Assembly (NCBI RefSeq): GCF_904061905.1
Contig: NZ_CAJFCI010000031.1
Coordinates: forward strand, 1-45,724
Direction: 5' to 3'
Length of the DNA stretch: 45,724 nucleotides
Source of the DNA: Zestomonas carbonaria
GTDB lineage: Bacteria; Pseudomonadota; Gammaproteobacteria; Pseudomonadales; Pseudomonadaceae
In this document: positions 20,417 to 27,966 of the stretch, in pieces
Position numbering within the stretch: position 1 is the first letter of the stretch
Layout: each line of letters begins with the position of its first letter
Notes under the pieces: generated by a model
What the model was told of the DNA's origin: nothing
The model's database searches: none
The model's input: the letters and a program-made list of their open reading frames with translations, nothing else
Program-made: the position numbers and the translations under genes

Positions 20417-21879
20417 TGCAACTGCCCCAGCTCAACCGCGAGATCGCCACCACCGGCGATGGCCGCGACATTACCAAGGGCTTCCTGCGCGGCCTGCAGC
20501 AGCCCAGCGATTCCATCCTGCGCAGCCGCGGCAATCTGGACCTGAAGATCTACGAGCAGGTGCTCAGCGACTGGCAGGTGAAGAGCTGCTGGGGCGATCG
20601 CCAGCGGGCGGTGATCGCCAAGGAGTGGGTGGTGGAGCCCGGCGGCGAGCGGCGCGTCGACAAGGCGGCGGCCGCGCACCTGGAGCAGCAGCTGCGCCGC
20701 GTCGGCTGGGACCGGGTCACCCAGCTGATGCTGTACGGCGTGTTCTACGGCTATGCCGTGGCCGAGGCGATCTACGGCCGCGACGACCGCTTCATCACCC
20801 TGCAGGCGATCAAGGTGCGCAACCGCCGTCGCTTCCGCTACGACCAGGACGGCATGCTGCGCCTGCTCACCCCGGGCAACCTGTTCGAGGGCGAACCATG
20901 CCCGGCCCCGTACTTCTGGAACTTCAGCACCGGCGCGGACAACGACGACGAGCCCTACGGCCTGGGCCTGGCGCACTGGCTGTACTGGCCGGTGTGGTTC
21001 AAGCGCAACGACATCAAGTTCTGGCTGACCTTCCTGGAGAAGTTCGGCATGCCGACGGCGGTGGGCGAGTTCGACCCGAACAACGCCACCCCGGAAGACA
21101 AGGCCAGGCTGTTGGCCGCGGTCCATGCGATCCAGACCGACTCCGGCATCATCATCCCCAAGGGCATGCTGATCAGCCTGCTCGAGGCCGGCCGCTCCGG
21201 CACGGCCGACTACAAGGACCTACACGACACCATGGACGCGGCGATCGCCAAGGTCACAGTGGGCCAGACCGCCAGCAGCCAGGGCACCCCGGGGCGCTTG
21301 GGCAACGACGAGCTGCAGGGCGAGGTGCGCGAGGACCTGGTGAAGGCCGACGCCGACCTGATCTGCGAGACGTTCAACCTGGGCCCGGCTACCTGGCTGA
21401 CCCGCTGGAACTTCCCCGACGCCGAACTGCCGCGCGTGTTCCGCCAGGTGGAGGAGCCCGAGGACATGAAGGCGCGAGCCGAGCGGGACAAGACGGTGTT
21501 CGACATGTCCGGCTTCCGGCCGACCCGCGGCTACATCCAGCGCACCTACGACATCGAGCTGGAGGAAGAGCCCGATCCAGCTACCAGCACGCCGCCGACG
21601 GAGTTCGCCGAGGGCGCCGCGCCGCGCGACCCGGCCGAGGCCATGGCGCCGCGCCTGGCCGCCGACATGGCGCCGGCGGTGCGGGACTGGCAGCATCAGC
21701 TGCGGCAGATCCGCGACGAGGCCACCAGCCTGGAGGATCTGCGCGAGCGCCTGCTCGCCCTGGCGCCGGAGCTGTCGCTCGAGCAGTACGCCGAGGCGAT
21801 GACCACTGGCCTGGCCGCCGCCGAGCTGGCCGGCCGCAACGACGTCCAGGACGAGCTGGCGGCTCGGGATAACGCCTGA
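20416..21879 (+). CDS. portal protein (DUF935, Mu gp29-like)
   Basis: The 487-residue protein matches the DUF935 portal family: an N-terminal TGDGRDITKGFLRGL, LKIYEQVLSDWQVKSCWGDR, LYGVFYGYAVAEAIYG, then LAHWLYWPVWFKRNDIKFWL, EKFGMPTAVG and QTASSQGTPG. It forms the dodecameric DNA channel at the capsid vertex. The start at 20416 overlaps the terminase stop (TGATG); the longer upstream frame is an Arg/Pro-rich shadow inside the terminase gene. Confidence 0.92.
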   Translation: MQLPQLNREIATTGDGRDITKGFLRGLQQPSDSILRSRGNLDLKIYEQVLSDWQVKSCWGDRQRAVIAKEWVVEPGGERRVDKAAAAHLEQQLRRVGWDRVTQLMLYGVFYGYAVAEAIYGRDDRFITLQAIKVRNRRRFRYDQDGMLRLLTPGNLFEGEPCPAPYFWNFSTGADNDDEPYGLGLAHWLYWPVWFKRNDIKFWLTFLEKFGMPTAVGEFDPNNATPEDKARLLAAVHAIQTDSGIIIPKGMLISLLEAGRSGTADYKDLHDTMDAAIAKVTVGQTASSQGTPGRLGNDELQGEVREDLVKADADLICETFNLGPATWLTRWNFPDAELPRVFRQVEEPEDMKARAERDKTVFDMSGFRPTRGYIQRTYDIELEEEPDPATSTPPTEFAEGAAPRDPAEAMAPRLAADMAPAVRDWQHQLRQIRDEATSLEDLRERLLALAPELSLEQYAEAMTTGLAAAELAGRNDVQDELAARDNA

Positions 21880-23138
21880 TGGCGGCGGCCGCCACCTACG
21901 GTTCGCTGCCGTTCGCGGAGCAGATCGGCTTCCTGCGGGCCAAGCTGCCCAGCGCCGACTACTGGAAGATCCGCGGCGCTGCGCATGACCAGGCGTTCGT
22001 CTCTGCCGGCGCCCACCGCGTCGACTTGGTGGCGGACCTGCACGCAATCGTCAGCCGGGCGATCGCCGAGGGCATGACCCTGGCCGAGTTCCGCCAGGAC
22101 TACGACGCGGTGCTGGACAACTACGCCTGGGAGCCGGACGGCGGCCGCCAGTGGCGTGCCCGGGTGATCTACGAGACCAACCTGCGCACCAGCTACGCCG
22201 CCGGCCGCTTCGCCCAGCTGCAGCAGGTGAAGACCACGCGGCCATTCTGGGTCTACAACCACAGCGACGCCGTGCAGCACCCGCGCGAGCTGCACCTGTT
22301 GTGGGATGGCCTGGCGATCCACGCCGACAATCCCTGGTGGCAGACGCATTTCCCGCCGAACGGCTACGGCTGCTGCTGCTTCGTCACCGCCTACAGCCTC
22401 GACGAGCTGCAGCGCTACCTGGGCAAGAGCGGGCCGGACGAGGCGCCGGGCGGCCGCATGCGGCAGATCGTCCACAAGGGCGAGACGGTCCAGGTGCCGG
22501 AGGGCATCGACCCGGGTTGGGACTACACGCCGGGCCGCTCGGTGTACGAGCAGCTCGTCCAGGGCGCCCTGGACAAGACGCTGCGCCTGCCGGCACGGCC
22601 GGCGGCGGCGATGAACGCGCAACTGCTGGCCAACGCCGCGGTGAGCCAGGCGCTGCGCACCAACTGGTCGACCTGGCTGGACGATGTGGCGGCCGACCCG
22701 GTGCGGCGTGGCCGGCGGGTGACGGTCGGCAGCGTCTCGCCGAGCACCCTGCAGGCCCTGGAGGGGGCCGGCGTGGTGCCGCAGGCGGCGGTGATCAGCG
22801 TGGGCGATGGTGAGATCCTGCATGTGCTGCGCGACGCCAAGGCGCTGGCCACCACCGCATCCGGACGCCCGAAGGCGCTCAGCCTGGCCGAGCTGGCGAT
22901 GCTGCCGCAGATCCTCGCCCAGCCGCAGGCGGTGCTCCTGGACGTGTCGGCTGACACGCTGCTGTACGTGTTCGCGGCCGAGCGCCGCGAGGCCGGCAAG
23001 ATCGCGGTGATGGTCAACTACAAGCTGAAGGGCGAGGAGCGGACGAACAGCGTGCGCTCGGGGTCGCTGATCGACTGGGCCGATGTGCGCAAGGACGTCG
23101 ATGCGGGGAAGCTGGTGCTGCTGGAGGGGGCGCTGTGA
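21879..23138 (+). CDS. gp30/F-like head morphogenesis protein with C-terminal nuclease-like domain
   Basis: The 419-residue N-terminal part (about 1-190) is the phage Mu F/SPP1 gp7 fold: RVIYETNLRTSYAAGRFAQL, PFWVYNHSDAVQHPRELHLL, and FPPNGYGCCCFVTAYS. The C-terminal part (about 315-419) with LSLAELAMLPQILAQPQAVL, LLYVFAAE, GKIAVMVNYKLKGEERTNSV resembles the barnase-EndoU-ColicinE5/D-RelE-like (PBECR-type) nuclease domains fused to some minor head proteins. That assignment is from memory of the pattern. It may be an ejected toxin-like domain. ATG at 21879 overlaps the portal stop. Confidence 0.88.
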   Translation: MAAAATYGSLPFAEQIGFLRAKLPSADYWKIRGAAHDQAFVSAGAHRVDLVADLHAIVSRAIAEGMTLAEFRQDYDAVLDNYAWEPDGGRQWRARVIYETNLRTSYAAGRFAQLQQVKTTRPFWVYNHSDAVQHPRELHLLWDGLAIHADNPWWQTHFPPNGYGCCCFVTAYSLDELQRYLGKSGPDEAPGGRMRQIVHKGETVQVPEGIDPGWDYTPGRSVYEQLVQGALDKTLRLPARPAAAMNAQLLANAAVSQALRTNWSTWLDDVAADPVRRGRRVTVGSVSPSTLQALEGAGVVPQAAVISVGDGEILHVLRDAKALATTASGRPKALSLAELAMLPQILAQPQAVLLDVSADTLLYVFAAERREAGKIAVMVNYKLKGEERTNSVRSGSLIDWADVRKDVDAGKLVLLEGAL

Positions 23139-23227
23139 GTGCCGCGGGTGGACGCCACTTCCACCGTACAGGCGCCTTGCGGCCCCCGAGCCGGAGCTGG
23201 CGATTTCCCGGCCGCCACGGCACTCAC
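23135..23227. other. 93-bp inverted-repeat element between gp30-like and G-like genes
   Basis: GTGAGTGCCG (23135-23144) and CGGCACTCAC (23218-23227) are perfect 10-bp inverted repeats. Between them GGTGGA/TCCACC forms a 6-bp hairpin with a 7-nt loop, and GCGGCC (23179-23184) pairs with GGCCGC (23210-23215). The result is a branched structure. A 36-residue GTG frame (23135-23245) also spans it but looks unlike a real protein. It could be a structured RNA, a mini-element or an mRNA processing site. Confidence 0.55.
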
Positions 23228-23254
23228 AACGTGCAGCCAGTATAGGAGCAATCG

Positions 23255-23833
23255 ATGGCAGGCGTAACGCTGGAGTTCATTGGCCGCGAGGCACTGGCGA
23301 CGATCCAGGCCGGCGCCGCCGCGCTGGCCGATCCGACACCGCTGCAGCGCGATCTCGGCGAGCTGCTGCTGGTCATTCACCAGGCGCGCTTCCGCGCCCA
23401 GGTGTCGCCGGAGGGCAACCCCTGGAAACCGCTCTCGCCGCGCTACCTGCGGCGCAAGCCGAAGAACAAGGACAAGATCCTGGTGCTCAGCGGCGGAGCT
23501 GAAAGCCTGCGTGGCGGTCTGCGCTACCAGGTCGACGGCGACGACCTGCTGTTCGGCACCGACCGGCCCTACGGTGCCATTCACCAGTTCGGCGGCAAGA
23601 TCGAGCGGCAGGCGCGGCAGTCCACCGTTTACTTCCGGCAGTCGAAGTCCGGCGAGATCGGCCGGCAGTTCGTGAAGAAGGACAAGGCCAACTTCGCCCA
23701 GGACGTGAAGGTCGGCCCGTACACCATCAGCATGCCTGCACGCCCCTGGCTGGGTGTGGGCGAACAGGACGAGCCCCGCCTCTTGGAGCGCGTCATGGTC
23801 TTCCTCGACGACGCCTTTTCGCAAACCCGCTGA
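23255..23833 (+). CDS. virion morphogenesis protein (Mu G-like, gp31)
   Basis: The 192-residue protein contains motifs of the Mu gpG virion morphogenesis family: HQARFRAQVSPEGNPWKPLS, KNKDKILVLSGGAESL, FGTDRPYGAIHQFGG and a C-terminal MPARPWLGVGEQDE. The family acts in head-tail joining/tail completion. AGGAG lies before the ATG. It is the last gene of the first late operon. Confidence 0.9.
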   Translation: MAGVTLEFIGREALATIQAGAAALADPTPLQRDLGELLLVIHQARFRAQVSPEGNPWKPLSPRYLRRKPKNKDKILVLSGGAESLRGGLRYQVDGDDLLFGTDRPYGAIHQFGGKIERQARQSTVYFRQSKSGEIGRQFVKKDKANFAQDVKVGPYTISMPARPWLGVGEQDEPRLLERVMVFLDDAFSQTR

Positions 23834-23992
23834 AACAGCCCCAAAACGGCCTCTGTCGCATGCAGGGGGCTGGCGTTGTATGCGGTAGAGGGCGTTCGCC
23901 GCGTCTTGGGCGTTTATAAACACGCCTGGCGCGTATCGCCCGGGGTGTCTCGCGCGAGGATCGCCCCCGGCGGGCAAATCCCCCTTCGATAA
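23834..23992. other. gene-free spacer with hairpins before the second late operon
   Basis: No convincing gene is present. CAGCCCC/GGGGCTG is an inverted repeat with a long loop. GGCGT-TTATAAAC-ACGCC (about 23910-23930) is a compact hairpin over a GTTTATAAAC palindrome. CCGGGG/CCCCGG flanks a CTCGCGCGAG palindrome. None has a clean T tract, so termination here is uncertain. In related phages this interval can carry anti-CRISPR genes; none is seen. Confidence 0.5.
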
Positions 23993-24016
23993 GTTTTTGC
24001 CGCGTCAAAATTACAC
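23993..24016 (+). promoter_or_regulatory. late-operon element, copy 2
   Basis: GTTTTTGCCGCGTCAAAA followed by TTACAC matches copies 1 and 3. It ends only 28 nt before the protease ATG, so transcription initiated here would give a very short leader. There is no good ribosome site before that ATG. Confidence 0.7.
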
Positions 24017-24044
24017 CCGCTCTCCGACGCCTCACTCTGGCGCC

Positions 24045-25289
24045 ATGAACAAGCCAACCGCCACTCTGCCCATTCTCCCCGCCGGCCAGCACGTCGCACT
24101 CGACGGCCGCCCGGTGGAGTTCACCGAGGCCATCCTGCAGGAGATCGTCGACACATACGATCCGGCCCTGCATGAGGCCCCGCTCGTCATCGGTCACCCG
24201 AAGCTCAACGCGCCGGCCTATGGCTGGGCGAAGAGCCTGGAGCTGCGCGACGGCATGCTGTTCGCCGAGCCGCATCAGGTGGTGCCGGAGTTCGCCGAGG
24301 CGGCCAACCGCAAGATGTACAAGAAGCGCAGCGCCTCGGTGTACCTGCCGGGCTCCCCGGGCAACCCGAAGCCGGGCAAGTACTACCTACGCCACATTGG
24401 CTTCCTCGGTGCCATTCCGCCGGCAATCAAGGGCATTCCCGACGCCGCGCTGAGCTTCGCCGAGGGTGATGGCGAGCTGGCGGTCGAGTTCGCCGAGGTG
24501 CCGTATGCCATCTCCGGCCTGACCGACATCCTGCGTCGCCTGCGTGACTTCTTCGTCGAGCGCGAAGGCGCCGAGCGAGCCGACCAGCTGATCCCGCAGT
24601 GGCAGGTGCTCTCCATCGAGGAGAACGCTCGCCGCGAGGTCGATCGCTCCGAGCGACCGCTGATCTCCTTCTCCGAACAACCCACCCGCGAGCAGGGCTC
24701 CGAAGCCGGCAAGGCATCCGCCGCCGACCTGGCCAAGCCCGACGACGCCCTCAGTGAGGGCGGCCCAGCTGCAGCGGCGGCGGATGCCGCTGCAACTACC
24801 CCCTATCCCCAACAGCAGGAAGACGTCATGACCGACAAGGCTGCGCTCGATGAGCGCGAACGCCAGCTCGCCGAACGCGAGCAGAAGGTGGCCGCCAGCG
24901 AGGCGCGGGTTGCCGAGCAGGCGGCTGAAGAACAACGCCGCGAAGCTGCCGAGTTCGCCGAGGGCCTGGTGGCCGGAGGCAAGTTGCTGCCACGCCAGAA
25001 AGAGCCGGTGATCGAGCTGCTGCTCAACCTGCCGTCGGCGCCGCTGGAGTTCGCCGAGGGCGATGCCCAGGTGAGCAAGCCGGCCGCCGACGTGCTGCGC
25101 GAGCTGCTCGGCAGCCTGCCCAAGCAGGTGGACTTCGCCGAGAAGAGCGCCGGCCAGGGCCGCGATGTGGATGCCGACGACGCCCAGGCGATCGCCGCCA
25201 AGGCGCGCGCCTACCAGACCGAGCAGAAGAAGCTCGGCAACACCATTTCCATCAGTGCCGCCGTCCGGCACGTCACCAAGGGAGCATGA
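24045..25289 (+). CDS. prohead protease/scaffold (Mu I-like, gp32)
   Basis: The 414-residue protein has an N-terminal protease domain with LPAGQHVALDGRPVEFTEAI, PLVIGHPKLNAPAYGWAKSL (His in the GHP motif) and YKKRSASVYLPGSPGNPK (Ser in the RSAS motif). The C-terminal half is a scaffold-like acidic coiled coil (ALDERERQLAEREQKVAASE onward). It matures the capsid during assembly. FAE(G/V) motifs recur (about 145, 160, 315, 345), perhaps cleavage or scaffold contact sites. An internal start (24828) would give scaffold alone. Confidence 0.9.
   Translation: MNKPTATLPILPAGQHVALDGRPVEFTEAILQEIVDTYDPALHEAPLVIGHPKLNAPAYGWAKSLELRDGMLFAEPHQVVPEFAEAANRKMYKKRSASVYLPGSPGNPKPGKYYLRHIGFLGAIPPAIKGIPDAALSFAEGDGELAVEFAEVPYAISGLTDILRRLRDFFVEREGAERADQLIPQWQVLSIEENARREVDRSERPLISFSEQPTREQGSEAGKASAADLAKPDDALSEGGPAAAAADAAATTPYPQQQEDVMTDKAALDERERQLAEREQKVAASEARVAEQAAEEQRREAAEFAEGLVAGGKLLPRQKEPVIELLLNLPSAPLEFAEGDAQVSKPAADVLRELLGSLPKQVDFAEKSAGQGRDVDADDAQAIAAKARAYQTEQKKLGNTISISAAVRHVTKGA
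24828..25289 (+). CDS. internal in-frame scaffold protein (Mu Z-like)
   Basis: An ATG at 24828 inside the protease gene, in the same frame, has AGGA 7 nt upstream. It would produce a 153-residue protein starting MTDKAALDERERQLAEREQK, exactly the scaffold part. Mu makes its scaffold Z from within gene I in the same way. Its use here is inferred from the ribosome site and domain boundary. Confidence 0.6.
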   Translation: MTDKAALDERERQLAEREQKVAASEARVAEQAAEEQRREAAEFAEGLVAGGKLLPRQKEPVIELLLNLPSAPLEFAEGDAQVSKPAADVLRELLGSLPKQVDFAEKSAGQGRDVDADDAQAIAAKARAYQTEQKKLGNTISISAAVRHVTKGA

Positions 25290-25292
25290 CCC

Positions 25293-25676
25293 GTGAACAT
25301 CCCCGGTCTCACTACCGCCAAGCGCGCCGGCGGTGCCATCGCCTCGCGTCGCATCCTGGTGCATGGCAGCTCGGACGGCGCGGCCGTCCAGGCTACCGGC
25401 GGCACCGCCCTGCTGATCGGTGTCAGTACCGACATTCCTACCGATAACGGCCAGCCCGTGGACGTGATTCGCACGGGCCTCGCTCCGGTGGAGTACGGCG
25501 GCACCATCGCCCGTGGTGCACCGCTGACCGCTGACAGCCAGGGTCGTGCCGTGGCCGCCACCCTGCCGGTGGTGGCCAACACCTACATCATCGGTTTCGC
25601 CGAAGTCGAAGGCTCGGAAGGCGATATCGGTTCGGCCTTCATCGCCCCGGCCGTGCTGGCCGTGCCGGCTGAATAA
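25293..25676 (+). CDS. head decoration/capsid cement-like protein
   Basis: The 127-residue protein has a GTG start with GGGAG upstream. It is Gly/Ala/Val-rich and mostly beta: GGAIASRRILVHGSSDGAAV, LLIGVSTDIPTD, GLAPVEYGGTIARGAPLTAD, NTYIIGFAEVEG. The pattern (a beta barrel with GxxIARGxPLTxD) is that of DUF2190/cement-type capsid proteins. Location between protease and major capsid genes fits. Confidence 0.75.
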   Translation: MNIPGLTTAKRAGGAIASRRILVHGSSDGAAVQATGGTALLIGVSTDIPTDNGQPVDVIRTGLAPVEYGGTIARGAPLTADSQGRAVAATLPVVANTYIIGFAEVEGSEGDIGSAFIAPAVLAVPAE

Positions 25677-25687
25677 AGGAGCAGCAC

Positions 25688-26617
25688 ATGAGCCATGCAC
25701 CGTTTCCCGTTGACCCGCACCTGACGGCCATCGCCATCGCCTACCGCAACGGCCGGATGATCGCCGACGACGTGCTGCCGCGCGTGCCTGTCGGCGTGCA
25801 GTCCTTCAAGTGGATGAAGTACTCCCTGGCCCAGGGCTTCACCGTGCCGGAAACTCTGGTCGGCCGTAAGGGCCGCGTGAACCAGGTGGAGTTCAGTGCC
25901 ACCGAGCAAACCTCGAGCACCGAGGATCACGCCCTGGATGCGCCGGTACCGCAGGCCGATATCGACAACGCCCCGGCCAACCACGACCCGCTCGGCCATG
26001 CGACCGAGATGACCACCAACCTCATCGCCCTCGATCGCGAGCAGCGTGTTTCCGGCTTGGTGTTCGACTCGGATAGCTACGCTGTAGGCAACAAGACCAC
26101 TCTGTCCGGCACCAGTCAGTGGAGCCACGCTGACAGCAATCCGGCGGTGGCCATCACCGATGCCCTGGACTTGCTGGTGATGCGTCCGAACATCGGCGTG
26201 CTCGGTCGCCGTACCGCCACCATGCTGCGTCGCCATCCGAAGATCGTGAAGGCCTACAACGGTTCGCTCGGCGAGGATGGCATGGTGCCGATGGGCTTCC
26301 TGCAGGATCTGCTGGAGCTCGAGGCGATCTATATCGGCGAGGCCCGCCTGAACATCGCCCGTCCGGGACAGAACCCGAACCTGGTGCGTGCATGGGGCCC
26401 CCATGCGTCCTTCCTGTACCGCGACCGCCTGGCCAATGCCCAAGGTGGCACCACCTTCGGCTTCACCGCCGAGTGGGGCAGCCGCGTGGCCGGCTCGATC
26501 GAGGACAAGGACATCGGCATGCGCGGGGGCCAGCGCGTCCGTGTGGGCGAGTCCACCAAGGAAGTGATCGCGGCGTCGGACCTCGGCTACTTCTTCGAGA
26601 ACGCCGTCTCGGGCTGA
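25688..26617 (+). CDS. major capsid protein
   Basis: The 309-residue protein begins MSHAPFPVDPHLTAIAIAYR. Characteristic segments include ADDVLPRVPVGVQSFKWMKY, a helix VSGLVFDSDSYAVGNKTTLS, RRTATMLRRHPKIVKAYNGS and VRAWGPHASFLYRD. It matches major head proteins of B3-like phages (probable HK97-type fold). AAGGAG lies upstream of the ATG. A strong hairpin follows the gene at 26633. Confidence 0.87.
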   Translation: MSHAPFPVDPHLTAIAIAYRNGRMIADDVLPRVPVGVQSFKWMKYSLAQGFTVPETLVGRKGRVNQVEFSATEQTSSTEDHALDAPVPQADIDNAPANHDPLGHATEMTTNLIALDREQRVSGLVFDSDSYAVGNKTTLSGTSQWSHADSNPAVAITDALDLLVMRPNIGVLGRRTATMLRRHPKIVKAYNGSLGEDGMVPMGFLQDLLELEAIYIGEARLNIARPGQNPNLVRAWGPHASFLYRDRLANAQGGTTFGFTAEWGSRVAGSIEDKDIGMRGGQRVRVGESTKEVIAASDLGYFFENAVSG

Positions 26618-26632
26618 TCGACCACCTGACCA

Positions 26633-26653
26633 GGGCGGCCGGTCTGGCCGCCC
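26633..26653 (+). other. strong hairpin after the major capsid gene
   Basis: GGGCGGCC pairs with GGCCGCCC around a GGTCT loop. There is no T tract, so it is more likely an mRNA stabiliser, pause or partial terminator downstream of the most abundant late message than a full terminator. Confidence 0.6.
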
Positions 26654-26669
26654 GCGGAGACCTCAAGCG

Positions 26670-27152
26670 ATGTCGAGAAAGAAGAAGGTGGAGCAGGCTG
26701 CGACCGCTCCCGTTGCACCAACCGAACAACCCACCGGGGCCGGTAGCGCTGACCCGGCAGCGAGCGCCGTGGATGTAGGCGCAGGCGACACCGGGCAGGA
26801 TGCCCAACCGTCTGCAGGCGAGGTCGTCGGCCAACTGGCCGGCGTGCAGCGCCATGACGGCACCGTGGTTGAGCTCAAGGATATGTCCGAGGCCGAGCTG
26901 CGCCAGTTGGCCGACGCTCTGGAGATCGCCGGTGCTGACCACCATCCGCTCGGGCAGGTGATCGAGGCCATCCAGGCCGAGGAAGTACTCGTGCCGGCCG
27001 CCTCGGACCAGGATCACATCTACCTGGTCAACCGCGAGCTGCTCGAGCATGACGGCGAGCGCTACGCCTTCGGCGACCAGGTGGTGATCGAGGACGAGAC
27101 GGCGGCCGCGGCGCTGCTGGCCCTGGGTGCGATCGTGCGGGAGGGCGAGTGA
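26670..27152 (+). CDS. conserved head-region protein, unknown function
   Basis: The 160-residue protein has a disordered Ala/Pro/Gly-rich N-terminal half (MSRKKKVEQAATAPVAPTEQ). The C-terminal half is structured, with EAELRQLADALEIAG and a final REL..HDGERYAFGDQVVIED..AAAALLALGAI that resembles the small DUF7210-type fold. It lies after the capsid gene and overlaps the Acb2-like gene by 1 bp. Function unknown. Confidence 0.7.
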   Translation: MSRKKKVEQAATAPVAPTEQPTGAGSADPAASAVDVGAGDTGQDAQPSAGEVVGQLAGVQRHDGTVVELKDMSEAELRQLADALEIAGADHHPLGQVIEAIQAEEVLVPAASDQDHIYLVNRELLEHDGERYAFGDQVVIEDETAAAALLALGAIVREGE

Positions 27153-27454
27153 TGGAGAACCAGCACCGCAAGATCAAGGGCTATCGCGAGCTTAGCCAGG
27201 CCGAGATCGACCTGATGAACCGCATCAAGGCCAAGGGGGGCGAGCTGCTGGAATTGCAAGCCGAGCTTGCCCAGATGCTGGCTCATCAGGCACGGGAGAA
27301 AGCGGCCAACCTCGCCGAGAACACCGACTGCTATGCCGAGATGGAGCGCTTCCACGACGCCGAACCCATGCGCTGGGCCGCTATCGGCAAGACCGATATC
27401 CAGACCGGCATCATGGCTCTGGTGCGTGCAGTCGCCCAGCCGGAGGGCTGCTGA
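27152..27454 (+). CDS. acb2: Acb2-like cyclic-nucleotide sponge (anti-CBASS)
   Basis: The 100-residue protein begins MENQHRKIKGYRELSQAEID. Two helices (ELSQAEIDLMNRIKAKGGEL) and a C-terminal RWAAIGKTDIQTGIMALVRA match the Acb2/Vs.4 family. From memory of published work, Acb2 of the B3-like phage PaMx33 uses Y11 and K26 to bind cyclic dinucleotides; both are present here at the same numbers when ATG 27152 is used. Acb2 hexamers sequester CBASS second messengers so the host effector is not triggered. The gene also sits just downstream of the major capsid gene, as in PaMx33. A longer central insert (about 40-70) differs from what I recall. Confidence 0.85.
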   Translation: MENQHRKIKGYRELSQAEIDLMNRIKAKGGELLELQAELAQMLAHQAREKAANLAENTDCYAEMERFHDAEPMRWAAIGKTDIQTGIMALVRAVAQPEGC

Positions 27455-27456
27455 GC

Positions 27457-27966
27457 ATGTACGTCACCCTGGCCGAACTCGCCGATCGCCCGGGCGCCAC
27501 CGAGCTTTCCCAAGTGGCAACACCGTTGCGCTATGCAGCGGTGGACCCGGAGCTGCTCGATGCGCTGTTGCGTGCCGAGTCGGTCGGCAGTTGGCCGGCC
27601 GACCAGGTGCAGATCGGCATGGAGGCCCTGGATGTGATCGTCTCGGCGGCCAACGACGCCCAGGCCATCATCGACGGCTACCTGCGCCGGCGTGGCTACG
27701 CGCTGCCGCTGGCCGCCCGCTTCGGCATCGTCACCGGCTGGGCCAGGGCGATCACTCGGTACCTGCTGCACAAGGACCGTCTGAGCGCCGAGGCCACCGA
27801 CCCGATCGTGCGGGACTACCGCGACGCCCTGAAATTCCTTCAGTTGGTAGCTGACGGCAAGTTCAGCCTCGGCCCGGATGATCCCTTGGCGCCGGTCAGT
27901 GGCGGCGCCCCCGAGTTCTCCGCTCCGCCCCGGGTGTTCAGCCGGGACTCGCTGAAGGACTTCTGA
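27457..27966 (+). CDS. DUF1320 head-completion protein (Mu gp36-like)
   Basis: The 169-residue protein begins MYVTLAELADRPGATELSQV. DUF1320 pattern: VIVSAANDAQAIIDGYLRRR, GYALPLAARFGIVTGWARAI, RYLLHKDR and DPIVRDYRDALKFLQLVADG. It is a head-tail connector adaptor. GGAGG lies 10 nt before the ATG. It overlaps the next gene at TGATG. Confidence 0.9.
   Translation: MYVTLAELADRPGATELSQVATPLRYAAVDPELLDALLRAESVGSWPADQVQIGMEALDVIVSAANDAQAIIDGYLRRRGYALPLAARFGIVTGWARAITRYLLHKDRLSAEATDPIVRDYRDALKFLQLVADGKFSLGPDDPLAPVSGGAPEFSAPPRVFSRDSLKDF

Noticed and set aside
20299..21126. Leftward open frames opposite the portal and other head genes
   Set aside because: No ribosome site and compositions typical of antisense shadows; the plus-strand genes are recognisable.
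23135..23227. tRNA-like cloverleaf
   Set aside because: Outer stem is 10 bp without an acceptor end, and no T-loop, D-loop or anticodon arm can be placed.
23834..24044. Anti-CRISPR gene in the interval where related phages carry them
   Set aside because: No frame with a ribosome site and plausible protein is present in this gap on either strand.
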